Part shown: one piece after another, positions 48,861 to 61,681 of the stretch | Layout of the letters: every line of letters starts with the position of its first letter | How positions within the stretch are numbered: position 1 is the first letter of the stretch | Assembly (NCBI GenBank): GCA_002914805.1 | Contig: JXTB01000784.1 | Coordinates: 1 to 64,000 of the forward strand | Direction: 5' to 3' | DNA from: Parasponia andersonii | Lineage: Eukaryota > Streptophyta > Magnoliopsida > Rosales > Cannabaceae | Length of the DNA: 64,000 bases | Translations under genes and position numbers: made by a program | The notes under the pieces: generated by a model | What the model was told of the DNA's origin: nothing | The model's input: only the letters and a program-made list of their open reading frames with translations | Database searches by the model: none

Positions 48861-49247
48861 TCCTACCCATAAATTAATTTACGACTAGTAGATATCGATG
48901 ATATGACACGCACAATATTGATGCAGTAAGAATCTTTTGATGTATGAACTTACTAAATTGTTAAGTAATTTTATAGTCTTTGTGTTTGCGATAGCATTAT
49001 TTAAAGTGATGGAGATAATGCGGCTTGCAATGCCATATTTTTCAACAATATTTAAAATTTTGTCTCTAATAATTTCAGCAGTATGTTTATTATTAACAAC
49101 TCGAAAACTAATTATTCTTTTTTATATTATCCATCTTGAATCTCAATAATGTGCAACTACACTAAAATAATTTTATTTGGAATTAGCACTCCAAATATCA
49201 AATGTCAATACAATACAAAATTTTAATAAAGTTAATTCAGATATTAA

Positions 49248-49847
49248 TTATTTACGTATATTTTCATAAACTTTAATCAAATCACTCTTAGTGGTATTTC
49301 TAGAAACTTTTTTAAAGTTTGGATAACATAATCTAATATGATCTTCATAGCTATTATAATCACCAAAGCCCAATAGTAAATCTTTTATAACAATTAAACG
49401 TACTAGAGACTCTCTAGTTACTAAAGGATCATAGTTCCAAGAACTTGCCGAACCATCTTTATTGAATTGAAGTGTTAATTGAGTGAGCTCCTTATCTCTT
49501 TTGTATTTTTTAACACATGCTTCACTATGTCTATTCAAATGAATAGTCCCGCTAGATGGTTTAGCAGTTAATAATTTCTTACAATATTTATATCTCACCA
49601 TTTTTGTCTTCTTACTATTGGCCTCATCTTTGAATTCCGGTTCGAAATGATATCATACATTGGAAGTTGTCCTTGCACGTTTAGAGGTCGTGCTTACGCT
49701 CGATGAATAATTATCTTGAAATTATGAACAACTTCCACTAGCATTTGAATTAGTTTGCATTTCAAGGATTTAGTCACCCTCTTCAAATATGCAAATTTGA
49801 TCATCATTCATTTCCAAATCAATGGGGATATTTTTTGACATATCCAT
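49248..49847 (-). pseudogene. hAT transposase N-terminus, copy 1
   Basis: From the ATG at 49847 the minus strand reads MDMSKNIPIDLEMNDDQI with stops further on, then DEANSKKTKMVRYKYCKKLL, SSGTIHLNRHSEACVKK and, from 49505 down, LTLQFNKDGSASSWNYDPL, YPNFKKVSRNTTKSDLIKVY. This is the BED zinc finger and following segment of plant hAT transposases. The first zinc ligand, normally Cys in CxxC, is Tyr (YKYC). Only about 200 of the usual 600-700 residues are present and the catalytic RNase H-like core is missing. Confidence 0.78.
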
Positions 49848-49849
49848 AT

Positions 49850-50850
49850 ATATTAAAAATTATAAATTAATTGAAATTAAAAATATTCTAATAAACTTTC
49901 TACTAACTTAATTTTAAACAACTAAAAATTATAAATTAATTGAAGTTAAAAATATTCTAATAAACTTTCTATAACTTAATTGTAAATAACTATAAATTAC
50001 AAATTAATTGATTATAATAATTAAACGTGCTAGAGACTCTCTAGCTACTAAAGGATCATAGTTCCAAGAACTTGCTGAACCGTCCTTATTGAATTGAAGT
50101 GTTGATTGAGTGGGCTCCTTGTCTCTTTTGTATTTTTTGACGCATGCATCACTATGTCTATTCAAATGAGTAGTCCCACTAGATGGTTTAGCAGTTAATA
50201 ATTTCTTACAGTATTTATATCTCGCCATTTTTGCCTTCTTACTATCAGCCTCGTCTTTGAATTCCGATTCGAAATGATCTCATACATTGGAAGTTGTTCT
50301 TGCACATTTGGAGGTCGTGCTTACACTCGGCATATAACTATCTTAAAATTGTGAACAACTTCCATTAGCATTTGAATTAGTTTACATTTCAGGGACTTAG
50401 TCACTCTCTTCAAATATGTGAATTTGGTCATCATTCATTTCCAAATCAATAGAGATATTTTTTGACATATCCATATCCTATATTATAAATTATAAATTAA
50501 TTGAAATTAAAAATATTCTAATAAACTTTCTAATAACTTAATTTTAAACAACTAAAAATTATAAATTAATTGAACTTAAAAAATATTCTAATAAACTTTC
50601 TACCAACTTAATTGTAAATAACTATAAATTACAAATTAATTGAAATTAAAAATATAATATTCTAATAAACTTTCTAGTTTCTACTAATTTAATTGTAAAC
50701 AAATACAAATTACAAATTAATTGAAATTAAAAATATTCTAATGAATTTTCTACTAACTTAATTGTAAACAACTATAAATTACACATTAATTGAAATTAAA
50801 AATATTCTAATAAATTATCTATTAACTTAATTGAAATTAAAACAAAGTCT
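49850..50850. repeat. AT-rich minisatellite of about 70 bp
   Basis: Units of about 70 bp built on 'aaattaattgaaattaaaaatattctaat...ctttct...aacttaattgtaaac' occur two to three times at about 49855-50010 and about five times at 50480-50850, on both sides of hAT copy 2. Confidence 0.8.
50012..50474 (-). pseudogene. hAT transposase N-terminus, copy 2
   Basis: Tandem duplicate of copy 1 with a constant 627-bp offset (start codons at 49847 and 50474). It keeps the same Tyr in place of the first zinc-ligand Cys (RYKYCKK) and GTTHLNRHSDACVKKYK, and is cut off after ESLARLII near 50012. It contains its own stop codons. Confidence 0.78.
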
Positions 50851-51351
50851 TGTAGAACTACTAAGTTACTAACTACTTACTAGTAACTACCAATTACTAA
50901 CTATTATACTAGTAACAATAATAAACAACTAAATATACTACAAATTAAAGAAATTAAAAAGATAAGTGTGACAAATAAATTAAATCGTATCTTGAATTAA
51001 GCTTTATGAGTTGTGGAGAGTTTGGAGACTATAAAATACAATTACTAATAATTAGTATATAGTAATTAGATAAGAGAGAAAAAAAATAAAATTGAGAATT
51101 TAAATAGAGATTTAGAGAGAAAGAATGAGAGAAAAAGAGAGTATTTGAGAATTATAACTTGTAAGTGTGAAAAAAGAGTAGAGAGTGTAGAGTATTTATA
51201 GTGTAAGAAAAAATATATATTTTTGAAATAGTTTAAACTTAAAAAAATTGTAAGACCTACAACGGTAACTTATGTTATATAGAGTTTCAATATTAGGCTT
51301 GAATTTTGAAAACACTTTCGAGAATAAAACCTACCAAAAAAATGGTAAAAT
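50851..51351. other. AT-rich spacer with purine-rich tract
   Basis: Sequence around 51050-51200 is rich in 'gagagaaa'. No gene seen. Confidence 0.35.
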
Positions 51352-52472
51352 TTATGTTTAGCCCCAAACTTTAGATGTAGTCTTATTTTGCCTCCTGATT
51401 TTTCAAATGGCCTATTGGAGACCTATGATAACGCATCCTATTTTGGCCCTTCTGTAACTATTCCACTACAAATTGAGAGAAAAAGGTCTCAATTTTAGTC
51501 CACGAATTATTATAATTTCTTATTTTGGCCCTCAAACTTTAAACCATCGATATCTTAACATCTTATCTATTAAAGTATCACATTTGCATCTCTACAATAC
51601 AATCGTTTTATTGTAAAAATAAATAAAAAAGAGTAAGTGTCACTCATATGAGACTTTTAACAAAAATATTTTAAGCAATTTGTAGCAAAATTGGAGGTAG
51701 TAGAAAATTTTTACTTTATATAAAAAATATATTAAAAGACAAAAAATTTATTTTGGTACAAAAATTAGCAATCCCTTGTGTTCATGATATAGTTTTGAAC
51801 TTTTTTTGAATCTTATTTAGGCTCATCATATTGGGTGAATATTATAATAAGTAAATAAAACTAGCATACACTACATCTTTAATATTCAAATCAAAATTTT
51901 TTTAATATATATATATATATATATGAGATAACACGAGGCTTTTATGATGAAACTTCAAAATGAAGTATATCCTAGTTATATATCAACTTAATGTAATACT
52001 CACTTAGTACGACGAATCTAAAGAAAATCACGATAATTCAAAAACTAAATCATAACTACAAGAAGATTACTCTTTTTTTTTTCATCAAAATAGTTTTTTA
52101 AAAAAGTATTTTTTAAATAAAATAAAAATAATCTATTATCTCATTTTTGTCTTCCAAATTGCATAAAATTTCTTTGTTAAAAGCCTCATGTAAGTGACAC
52201 ATATTCTTTTTTGTTTGTTTTTAATAATAAAATGATGTAGAAAAGAAAATGCGATACTTTGATGAATCGAGTACTAAGATATGGATGTTTTAAAGTTTGA
52301 GGGTCAAAATATAATTTTATAATAGTTTGGAGGCGAAAATTGGAAATTTTTAGTCCATTCGTAACAAAATAGTGATGAAAGGGTCAAACTGGGACACATG
52401 GTCCTCAACGGGCCACTTGAAAAGTTAGGAGCCAGAATGAGACTAGGACTAAAATTCAGGGGCTAAACATAA
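51352..52472. mobile_element. Foldback element with about 330-bp terminal inverted repeats
   Basis: The left arm (51352-about 51690) starts TTATGTTTAGCCCC. The right arm (about 52140-52472) read in reverse starts TTATGTTTAGCCCC too, and the two align through several blocks such as 'ttttgg/accctcaaactttaaa', 'gtgtcact' and 'acttttaacaaa'. The loop of about 450 bp has no open frame. Structure fits a non-autonomous foldback or Mutator-like element; I could not settle the target duplication. Confidence 0.72.
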
Positions 52473-53156
52473 GTTTTATGCAAAAGAGTTTGACATGTCC
52501 GTGTTTTCAAGGTTCTTGGATTTAGAGTTTCCTTGCATTTATTTTCTAAAATTTATATTGTTTGTTCTTAGTTTATTTTTTCTTCTAATTCCTTGAATTT
52601 TATTAAAAATTTGTTGTCGTTGGTTTCGGTTGTGAGATTTTTACGACGGTGAGAGAAGAACAATAATCCAGGCTCCGTATGGTCTACAAGAGAAAAGACG
52701 AGGAAAAAGATAAACAGAATGACTGAAGATAAATAATATGTGATTTCGTTCTTTTATTTTTACTTTTTCTCGTCCATGATTATCCTATCTCAAGATGTAG
52801 AGATTTGGTCAAGTGAATTATGGAACTAGCTTGATCGTTTTAGCTGCCTAGATAAAATGACTAAAATATTCTTTTCAGTTACCTCTCTTTTTAAATTGAT
52901 CCCAATTAGTTATAACCATATTTAGAGGAATCGATTGAATATCTGGAGTTTTATAATTTAGAATCTGATGCTCTCAGTTATGACCAAAATGAGTTTATCT
53001 GAATTCTCAAATATATATATATATATATATATATTTAAAGACTTTAACTGAGTTCCTGGTTTTAAGACAACCTAAACGATCATGAAAGGACTTGAATTCA
53101 TATTTAATTAAATTATTGACCTCTTAACTTACGAGAATATTGGTTTTACCAAATAT
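52473..53156. other. Spacer, no gene seen
   Basis: AT-rich, with a TA microsatellite at about 53009-53034. Confidence 0.35.
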
Positions 53157-55517
53157 TGTGAAAGCCCATATTTTTGTTAAGGGCATAAAGGCACGATATG
53201 AGCTGGGTCACCTAACATTTAGCCCCAAAACACTCTTTTAACTCCCTTCTTCTTCTTCTCCTTCTTCTCCTTTAGCCTGACACCCACAAACCCAAACGGC
53301 CACCACCACTACAGCTCTGATCGATGCACCTCTGGCATGTTTCACGGCTAGCCAGCACCCTCATTTGAACCAGTAGCCTCAAAAACGTCCCTTACTAGAG
53401 ATGCCCATGTTCAACGGGATCAACTAAAAAATAACCGAAACTTCAACTCGCCATCAGCTACCCCAAGGCTTGAGACTGGGCTCTTTAGCTTCGTCTCAAC
53501 GAAAGTTTTCACATGATAAAGGTCTTGTATATCGATTTTGCTCAGTTTAAAATTGACTAAATTGAGTAGTTTTGAGTGTTAAGCTTTGAATAATCAAGTT
53601 TAATCCGACTAATGGATCATCAAACAATTGTCATATTTGGAATGCACACGTAAAAATATGAAGAATGACATATATATCGGCCATTATTGCTGCTGGGTAT
53701 GAAAGTCAAAATCAGACGGTTTGGGATTTACCTCTTTTGCTTGCTAAGGGTCAGGTTTTGACTTGACACTGAATTGAGCAACTTATATAGCTATCTTAAC
53801 TATTTTGGTTGTTAGAAACACAATCGTGACCTTAGAATTTTCATTTGAGTCCTGTTGGAAAAAAAATATTTTAAAGAGAGTGAGCTAAGGATAGAAATCT
53901 CCCAAATAATTATCCAATGATACTATGAGCACTTGGTAGCTTCGTATTTTTTTATCTTAGTAAGGCAGAGAATACAATTATTACATTGTTTTTCATAACT
54001 TTTGATAAAAATTGGATATGTTACGAAATTTTGGAAACTTATGGATTATTTGAATCAGACTATTTTTGAACTACTATTTGATGATTGTGATATTGTAAAT
54101 TGGATAGCAAAATGTGATTCTGTGTAGGTTAAATTTTTGGGCTTGGTTAAGATGTAGTTATTACGTTGTTGAATATTTTTAGAGCATAAAAGGGTTTTTC
54201 AAAATAAGAGCATGTTCTATATATAATGTCTATTCACTGTATGGCCATTTGTTCCTCTCTATAGGATCACACATGAAGTCCATCTTAGGTATCGCGGTGT
54301 TGCGTAGGTGGCCTTCACTCCCACCTTTGGTGAGAGCCCTCTGATTACATTCACTCGATAAGTATAGCCATTTTGTGCCCCTTCAATTCGATAGGATTAG
54401 ACATATAGGTATTCTTCTAATTTTCTAAGATAGGTTTCAAGCATAAAGTACTTAGAAAATATAGTACAAATTGCTCTATTCATAATGAGAGGATGAGAGC
54501 TAATGAGAATTGATTTATGATATGTACATTTTTTTTTAGTATTGTTTTGACTATGGCTTCTAATTACAATTTATGGATTATAGATTTTTGATTATACAGC
54601 TTTAAATATTTTTTAGGTATATGGTTGATTTAGAATATATAAATATTTTACATATTATTTTTCCAAATAACTAACCATATAGGTGTTTTCAGAACTACAT
54701 AGTTTTTTCAAAAAGGTAACTAGATAACCTATTAGGAATTTTATGTTGACCCTTATTTTCTCTTCTGAGGTGATGTTCATTGTAATTTAGGCAATCAGTA
54801 CAAGGATTAGGAGGCTATCTTTCATATGTAGTTCGTATCTCGATAATGTTCTAGTTTTTCATTATCCTTTTTGGATTATGGATTTTGGATTATACGGTTT
54901 CAAATATATTTTTGGTACATGATTGGTTTGGAATATACAAATACTTTATAAATTAAATAATAGGAAAACCTACTGGATATTTTTTATGCTTACCCCACAC
55001 TTTTCCACCTAAGATGGTACTTAGAGCAATTTAGGTAGCTAGTACGAGGATTAAGAGGCTATCTTTTATCTGTTGTTCGTATCTTGATAATGTTATGTGT
55101 TTGGTTTAAAACTTTGATTTATGTTTCTATTTGGACTAAGTGAATTATGTTTAGTATATTTAAACCAAGAATACTGCTTTTGATTACGTCTAAAAACTCT
55201 CTGTGCCATATTAGTATTTGGTACTTGATTGTGAATGATGATGAGTGAACTTCTAATTGATTATGGTTTGCTAATTACTTTTAAGTATTTGGTACTTGAT
55301 TGTAAATGATGATGTATGAACTTCTAATTGATTATGGTTTACTAATTACTTTTAAGTCTATATTTAATGGTAAATACAAAGTGTGAGATTGGTTCGCTAG
55401 TTAAAATTTCAAATACTTATTTTATATGAGACTTTTTAGACATGTATAACAAATAAAGGAATTTTCAATTTAAGTGAAATTCTCATTCTACCCGGACCTG
55501 GATTTTAGGTTGTGATA
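53157..55517 (+). mobile_element. Diverged solo Gypsy-type LTR
   Basis: Starts TGTGAAAGCCC and ends TAGGTTGTGATA, altered versions of the family termini. Internal segments such as 'cttaggtatcgcggtgttgcgtaggtggc' (about 54283) and 'gagaggatgagagct' match the mid-LTR region of the other copies. Flanks AATAT and AAATT are not a convincing target duplication. An internal partial repeat occurs at 54776-55090. It is the oldest-looking copy in the window. Confidence 0.65.
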
Positions 55518-55720
55518 AAATTCTAATAATAAAATTTCATTATTAAAATAAAAGTTTGTAAAATATTAGTTTAGGGTAAAAGTTATTTACATAGTATTCA
55601 CATTTACAATAAGGTTATGAAAGAATTAAGTTTCCAAGTGAATGGTCATCATATATTAATATGTATAGTTGAAGCGGAGGCATTTACAATAATGTTCCAT
55701 ATAGACAATTAAAAACAACC

Positions 55721-58099
55721 TGTAAAACCCCTTAAATTTTGGAAGGGTATTTTAGTCTTTTAAAAATATATATATATATATATATTAAATTAAAAATTCA
55801 AACTTTGGGTTAATTTGAAAGAAATTTTGATAAAAGGACTATTTGCAAAACTGAAGGACTATTTTGAAATAAAATTTTAAAATTAGGAACTTATGTGCAA
55901 TTTTTAAAAAAATTACACTGCCCATTTAAGAGCAAACACGTGACCTGCATCATTCTCCCTCAGCTCCTTCTCTCTCCTCTCCCGCGATTTACCGGCCAAA
56001 AATGCCAATTTCTGGCATTGCTCCGATGAAGCTTTTCCCGACGTTGACGAGGATCGCCACTGGGCGATGAAGAGAGCCCAGCTCTAGATGATCACCGCAC
56101 TGCAGGTCCCGCCGCCTGAAAGCTCGCCGTTTGCCGGAAATAGCCGAAAAATTCTGTGGTTTCCGAAGCTCGCCGGCGCCGATTCCGATGACGTTTCGCT
56201 ATGAAACCGGTTGGGTTTGACTCGTTTTGTCACGATCTTCAACATGGTATATATATCTTGACTCAATATTGCCCTTGAATTTTTTCATTTTTGTTAATTT
56301 TGAGCTATTTTGTTTTATGTTTAAATTTTTCAATTTGACCGTTAAATCGTAAAATAAACCTCATACTTGTGATGTACTCGTGAAAACAAAATTTTGATAT
56401 TTATATATTGTCTATATTTAGTTACAGGCAAGAAAATCTAAATCTTACAGCTTAGATCGTCTCGTTTTGCGTGTCGTGGGTCCGGGTTTGGCCCGAGCCC
56501 GAATCAGTTGAACTATATATCTAACGTAGCATTTTTTGGTGCTCTGAATTCGGTGGTAAAGTCTGTTTAACGATCTGAAGCTCCGATTGAAAATCGAGTT
56601 TTTAAACCTATCGATCAAAGGCTCTAAAACGATGTCCGACCTTCCAAACGATACCCAAATGACGCGAAACTTTCTCCATAACTCCGTAGCACTATTTGAG
56701 TACTCAATTGAGGTAGGGGATTCAATTTTCTTGTTTTCTATTATATTCATTAAAATTAGAATTTATTCTGAAAAAAATGAAATTTCGTGATTTTATTAAA
56801 TTGAATTATTTGAATAGTTATTTTAATGAATTATGAATTTGTGAAATATTGTAGACTGCTCTAGATATTTTTAAATATGATTTGATACAAGTTTTTATAC
56901 TTGGAATTTGGTAAAACCATAGTACTGTACTTTTGGATTTTAAAGTACAAAATGGATTTTAATTAAAAATCAGAGCATGTCTAGAATGTTAAACCACTGC
57001 ATGGTTATTTGAGACTTTATATATATTGCACATTTCATACGATCATACATGAGAGTCGTCTTAGACATCACGGTATTGTAGTAGGCGGACTAGTACACCT
57101 GTCTTCGGTGAGAGTCTGTAAATCCGCACGAGGTTTGTTTTCTGACTATCTCTATTCGGTAGGCGTAGGCATTCAGTATCCCTCCGGTTCGGTAGGATTA
57201 GACACATGGGTGTCCCTCTTGTTTTCAGAGATAGATGTCAGGCAGAGAGCACTCAATACATGTAGTCTAAGTTGCTCTAGTTGTGATGAGAGGATGAAAA
57301 CTCATGTGATGTGTTGATTTATGTGATGTGCATTATGCTTATTTTAATTGAGACTTTTATATATTTTGACCTAGATATCTGGTTTTGTTTTGAGCATGAT
57401 TTTCTGTAAAGATTTTTTATATATGTTTTGAATGCTCCATTTTATTAAAATACTTTCTAAAACTACTAACCATGCAGTTGTATTGAGAATTACTAAAAAA
57501 AATTTTCCCAAAAAGGTAATTGAGTTTTCTACTGAGCACTCACCCCCTACTTTCTCCCCCTTTCAGGTGTCAAATTATTCTGTGATAGATATTTGTGTGA
57601 CTTGGCAAGCATGTTTGGCATATGCTTGCAGTTCCAGTCCTCTTTATTGGTTGGTTCGTACTCTGTATCATTTTCCTCTTTTCTAAGTCAAATTTATTTA
57701 GACGTTAGTAGTATATTTACTGAGTGGATGTATGAGGATGATTTCGATATTTAATCGAGTACTTCGACAGAAATGATTTTATGAAAATTATTTTAATAAT
57801 GGGCCTATGGTTTTAAATTGAACACTTTCATTAAACTTAATAATTCAAATAAAAAGTTTCTAAAATTTATTATTTATCATTTCTCTAAATTTAAAATTAA
57901 AAATACCTTAGAAAGTTAAAACTAGTAGATAATGTTATAATTTTTCAAGTTGATCCAATATTAAAATTTACTTACTCTTGAGAACTAAAACTTAAATTTT
58001 AAGTACTCGACTTTTTCTGAAAATTTTGAAAATTTCTGTTTATTACTGTTTTCAGTTAAATTTACTAAAAGTCATGGTTTTAGATTTCGGGTCGTGACA
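55721..58099 (+). mobile_element. Solo Gypsy-type LTR
   Basis: 2,379 bp from TGTAAAACCCC to CGGGTCGTGACA with a perfect target duplication CAACC (55716-55720 and 58100-58104). The GC-rich module is at about 55960-56220. The mid-region (about 56700-57480) is very similar to 37010-37760 in the other solo LTR. Confidence 0.95.
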
Positions 58100-58104
58100 C
58101 AACC

Positions 58105-58698
58105 TCTTATAATTATGTTGATTCAAGCACGAATACTGGAAAAATAAACATAAAATATTCGTTGAATCAAAAAAAAAAAAGAAATTTTGAAAGGAAAAGA
58201 GAATCTCTGGTTGAAATTCTTGGACTTACAATTTGTAATAATGAAAAAAATAATAAAAATAAATAATCAAGCTAGAAAGTTGTACTCCAGAATCAAAACG
58301 CAACAAATGTTAAATAATTTAGAGTTTACAATAAGAGTTGTTAAAAAAAACAATTATTTCCTAAAATAGCGAAAAAAATTGAAGGCTAAACGATCGAATT
58401 AGGTGAAATTGCAGCTTGATCGTTGGGCCCTTTCCACATAGAATGAACCCCAAACACCAAATTTTGACACTGCAAAGTGATACCCCAAAAATCCTAGAAA
58501 TCAAGGAAAAGCCTTGTGTTAGTTCCACTGTATGTTAGATAAATTCGTCGCTTAATTAATTAGCGGAATTGAAAAGAGATAACTCAAATTTTTGATTCCT
58601 CCTTTTATTTATTTATTCCTTTTTACTTCGATCTTTTAACAGGAATAGATCAATCACATTATCACATCAAAAAAAGGAAAAAGAAACTTAGCCAATGT
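58105..58698. other. Spacer, no gene seen
   Basis: AT-rich sequence between the solo LTR and the F-box pseudogene; its right end may be the old 3' UTR of the latter. Confidence 0.35.
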
Positions 58699-59999
58699 CT
58701 AGTTCTCCTTGAATATTGAAGAAAGTAAACGTAAGTTCTCTGCGTAGCAAAATAGTTGTGTGTTGACATCATCTTTGTCAGCAAGCCGTGAAGTCTTGAT
58801 AGTATACTCGTGGCCAGTGTCTGGATTTTCGAAGTAACTTCTTTCGTCGGTTCTCACGAGGAACAAATATCTATTATCAGATTTTGAATGATGGAGCCCT
58901 GGCGTGTGAATCTGTTCCCATTGTTCACTGTCTATATATTGTAGGAAATAAAACTGTGGCCACACTTAATTAATAGTACTTGATTACCTCCATTTAACTG
59001 ATTCCATGGTCCTATAAAGGTGAATTGACAAAAATCTCTTAGGAAGCTCAGTCTTACAGTGTATTGTTTAACCCACGATGCTTCCCCCTCATGATCATAT
59101 TTTTCCATCATCCATATCTTAAAAGTATCGTCATAACGATCAGTATCTGAACAATCAGTACTAGCTGAACAATCAACAAGGCCCAAAGCTCCTTTGAGAT
59201 CAATCAAGTGGAAGAAAAGACAGCAATCGGGAGCAGAAAAAAGGGCACGAGGCAAAGGAATCAAACGAAATTCCTCCTTCCCGACGTCGAAAGCTAAGAC
59301 GTTGCACAGGTCCAACATTTTTTCAGTTGTCATACTCATCGGAAAGTCACCCCCTTGAACCCAATACACGAATCCACCAGAGCCGTTTTGGATTCTACCA
59401 AAGTAATACCAGAGACGGTAATGTTTCTCCATGACGAGCTCCTCGTCCCAAGTGTGTATACCTCAGCTTTCATGTAACTTCTAACCCCACATAGTCGCTG
59501 TCCTGAAATAAAAACGACTTTATACACTCCTGCTGCACCATCAAACCCTAAGCCATACCTCCTGAAGGAATCAATACCATAGAGCAACGGTGTTCTTTGG
59601 TGGGGATGTAAACTGATGAGACTGAGATGCACAAGCTGGTAATTCTATAATCTTTTGGCTCAAAGGATTAAGCAAACAGGCTCTAGTCTCAGAATCCTGA
59701 GATGATTTCTTTCTAAAGCAAAGCAATCCGCGGCAACAGGTGATATTTTTCTTTTGATTCCGCAAAGTCGGAAAATAAATTCGAACTAATCTTCAAAGAC
59801 CTTCCCTCCTTCACCCACGTATAAGTTGGGTTATTATTATGGGTGGCAGATGAGTTGGCGGCAAGAATCAAAACTCTGGGATACAGATGGCCGACAATAA
59901 TTTGTGACCAAATTTACAAACACACTTCAGTTGTGCAAGAATTTTCGTTGGTAGCTTTGAGAAAATTAGAGTAACAACATGAATGGGGAGTTGATCCAT
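58699..59999 (-). pseudogene. F-box protein with F-box-associated domain, frameshifted
   Basis: Would have been the substrate-recognition subunit of an SCF E3 ligase. From the ATG at 59999: MDQLPIHVVTLIFSKLPTKI, then LAQLKCVCKFWSQIIVGH, a clear F-box. The FBA part follows in pieces: NPLSQKIIELPACASQSHQF, FRRYGLGFDGAAGVYKVVF, GGFVYWVQGGDF, MTTEKMLDLC, FKIWMMEKYDHEGEASWVKQ, NQVLLIKCGHSFISY, and from 58933 QWEQIHTPGLHHSKSD to the stop at 58699. Four lesions break it: shifts near 59768 and 59600, loss of 7 bases near 59377 relative to the copy at 883-2160, and a shift near 58940. Length when intact would be about 430 residues, normal for the family. Low divergence of the frame pieces suggests recent inactivation or assembly error at some sites. 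Confidence 0.82.
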
Positions 60000-60419
60000 A
60001 ATACGCTTACCTCCTGGTGTTTGGGGCGTTTGGTTCTTCGACTTTTGACACTAGATCTGATCTCCAATATTGGCACTTCGGCTGTGTTCTGAGTTTCGTG
60101 AAAATATAAAGGCTACAGCTAGTGGTTTAAATAGTATCCTAAGTCCTAACCCTATTCCTTGACCCTAAATTCTCAATTTACCTATTTTTTTTTCTTTAAT
60201 ATGAATGTACTCATAATTTAGTATGTGAAACATTACCTTATTTTATTTTACAGGACGAGAAACGTGCTAATGCTGGACGCAGTTATCTTATTTAGTTGAC
60301 AAATATCGTGACTTCTTGATTCTAGTTTCAAATTACTAGAGTATATATCCCTTCCAAAAAAAAATTCCAATAGTATATAAAAAGGTTACTCCAAAAAAAA
60401 AGGAAGTACATTAAAAGGT
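60000..60419. other. Upstream flank of the F-box pseudogene
   Basis: Probable former promoter (minus strand). No other gene is seen. Confidence 0.35.
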
Positions 60420-61560
60420 AATAAAGTTTCAAATTACGGGAGTACGTACTAAAGAAAATAAAGTTTCAAATTACAAGAGCACCAAAGAAAGCAAAGTTAT
60501 CCTTGCAAAAAAAGAATGAAAGAAAGCAAAGTTATGAGATAAAGATTAGCGGTTGAGCGCATTTTTTTTTTTCCTAAATAAACTTTGGATTTATTTCCAT
60601 TAGCGACGTTGGCATTACCACTATTATTGCTTAGGTTAATAACAGAAAAGTACCATGAGTTTTTTTATATATAAAATAAAAGTACAATATTTAGCTTTTT
60701 ATGACTAAATATCCAATGTTGGCACTTTTAGTAATTTTACGTGAAAATAATAATAAACAGTGATTTTCTTAAATTCCAAAAAATCAAGTACTTATAATTT
60801 TAGATTTTACAAAATTATGAAACTTTCCATTAGTTTTAATTTCTCAAGAAAAATTCTCACTTCAAAATTAGTGAAATTCAAATTAATTAATTAAAAAAAT
60901 TGTTGTTAAACTATAAATTTTTGGTACAATAAGTTTCAGTTAAAGCCTTAGGTCCAATGTCTAAAAATAATTTACATAAAATTCTTTGTAATTCTAAGTA
61001 CTTGAATTTGTAGTATTTAATGACCTCATACATCTATTTAGTAAGAACATTAAACTTGATTAAGTATTTAAACGAGTAAAAAGAATCAGACATGATATAA
61101 ACACCCATCAGGTAATAGGAATAGATTGCTAGTACAAACCAAACAGCTTGTCTAATCACCAAAACCAATATCTCAAATACACAAATACAATACGAGTGAG
61201 CACGAAAAGGTTACTTAAAAAATTAAAAGAAAATTACAAGAGTATACAAAAAGGTTATAGAAGTATATAAAAAGGTAATAAAGTTTCAAATTACAGGACT
61301 GCGTACTAAAGGAAATAAAGTTTCAAATTACAAGAGCACAAAAGAAAGCAATGTTATCCTTTCAAAAAAAAAAAAACAAAAGAAGAAAACAAAGTTATAA
61401 GATAAAGATTAGCGGTTGAATGCTTTTTTTTTTCCCTAAATAAACTTTGGATTTTATTTCCGTTACGGACGTTGGCATTATCGCTATTATTGCTTAGGTT
61501 AATAACAGGAAAATACCATGACTTTTTTTTTAAAAAAAAATAAAAATAAAAATACAACGT
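60420..61560. repeat. Direct repeats of about 285 bp flanking an LTR fragment
   Basis: 60420-60700 and 61278-61560 share 'aataaagtttcaaattac', 'gataaagattagcggttga', 'aataaactttggatt', 'gacgttggcatta' and 'ctattattgcttaggttaat' at an offset of about 860 bp. Between them, about 60711-61200 read in reverse matches the 3' third of the Gypsy-type LTRs ('ttagtaagtagatgtacgagg', 'ttagacattgaactaa', 'ttttcacttaaaattacta'). Confidence 0.65.
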
Positions 61561-61681
61561 TGAGCAAGCTAATTTAATATTGAACTTTTTGCAAATTAAT
61601 GCTGGAGATTATAAATATAGACTAATAAAGTGCTTTTACCCCTAAAAAGACCAAATTCTCCATTGTTTATCAATTAAAAAC

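Noticed and set aside
49850..50850. Regularly spaced repeats suggestive of a CRISPR array
   Set aside because: Repeats are about 70 bp, AT-rich, contiguous, without unique spacers, and the genome is a plant; it is a minisatellite.
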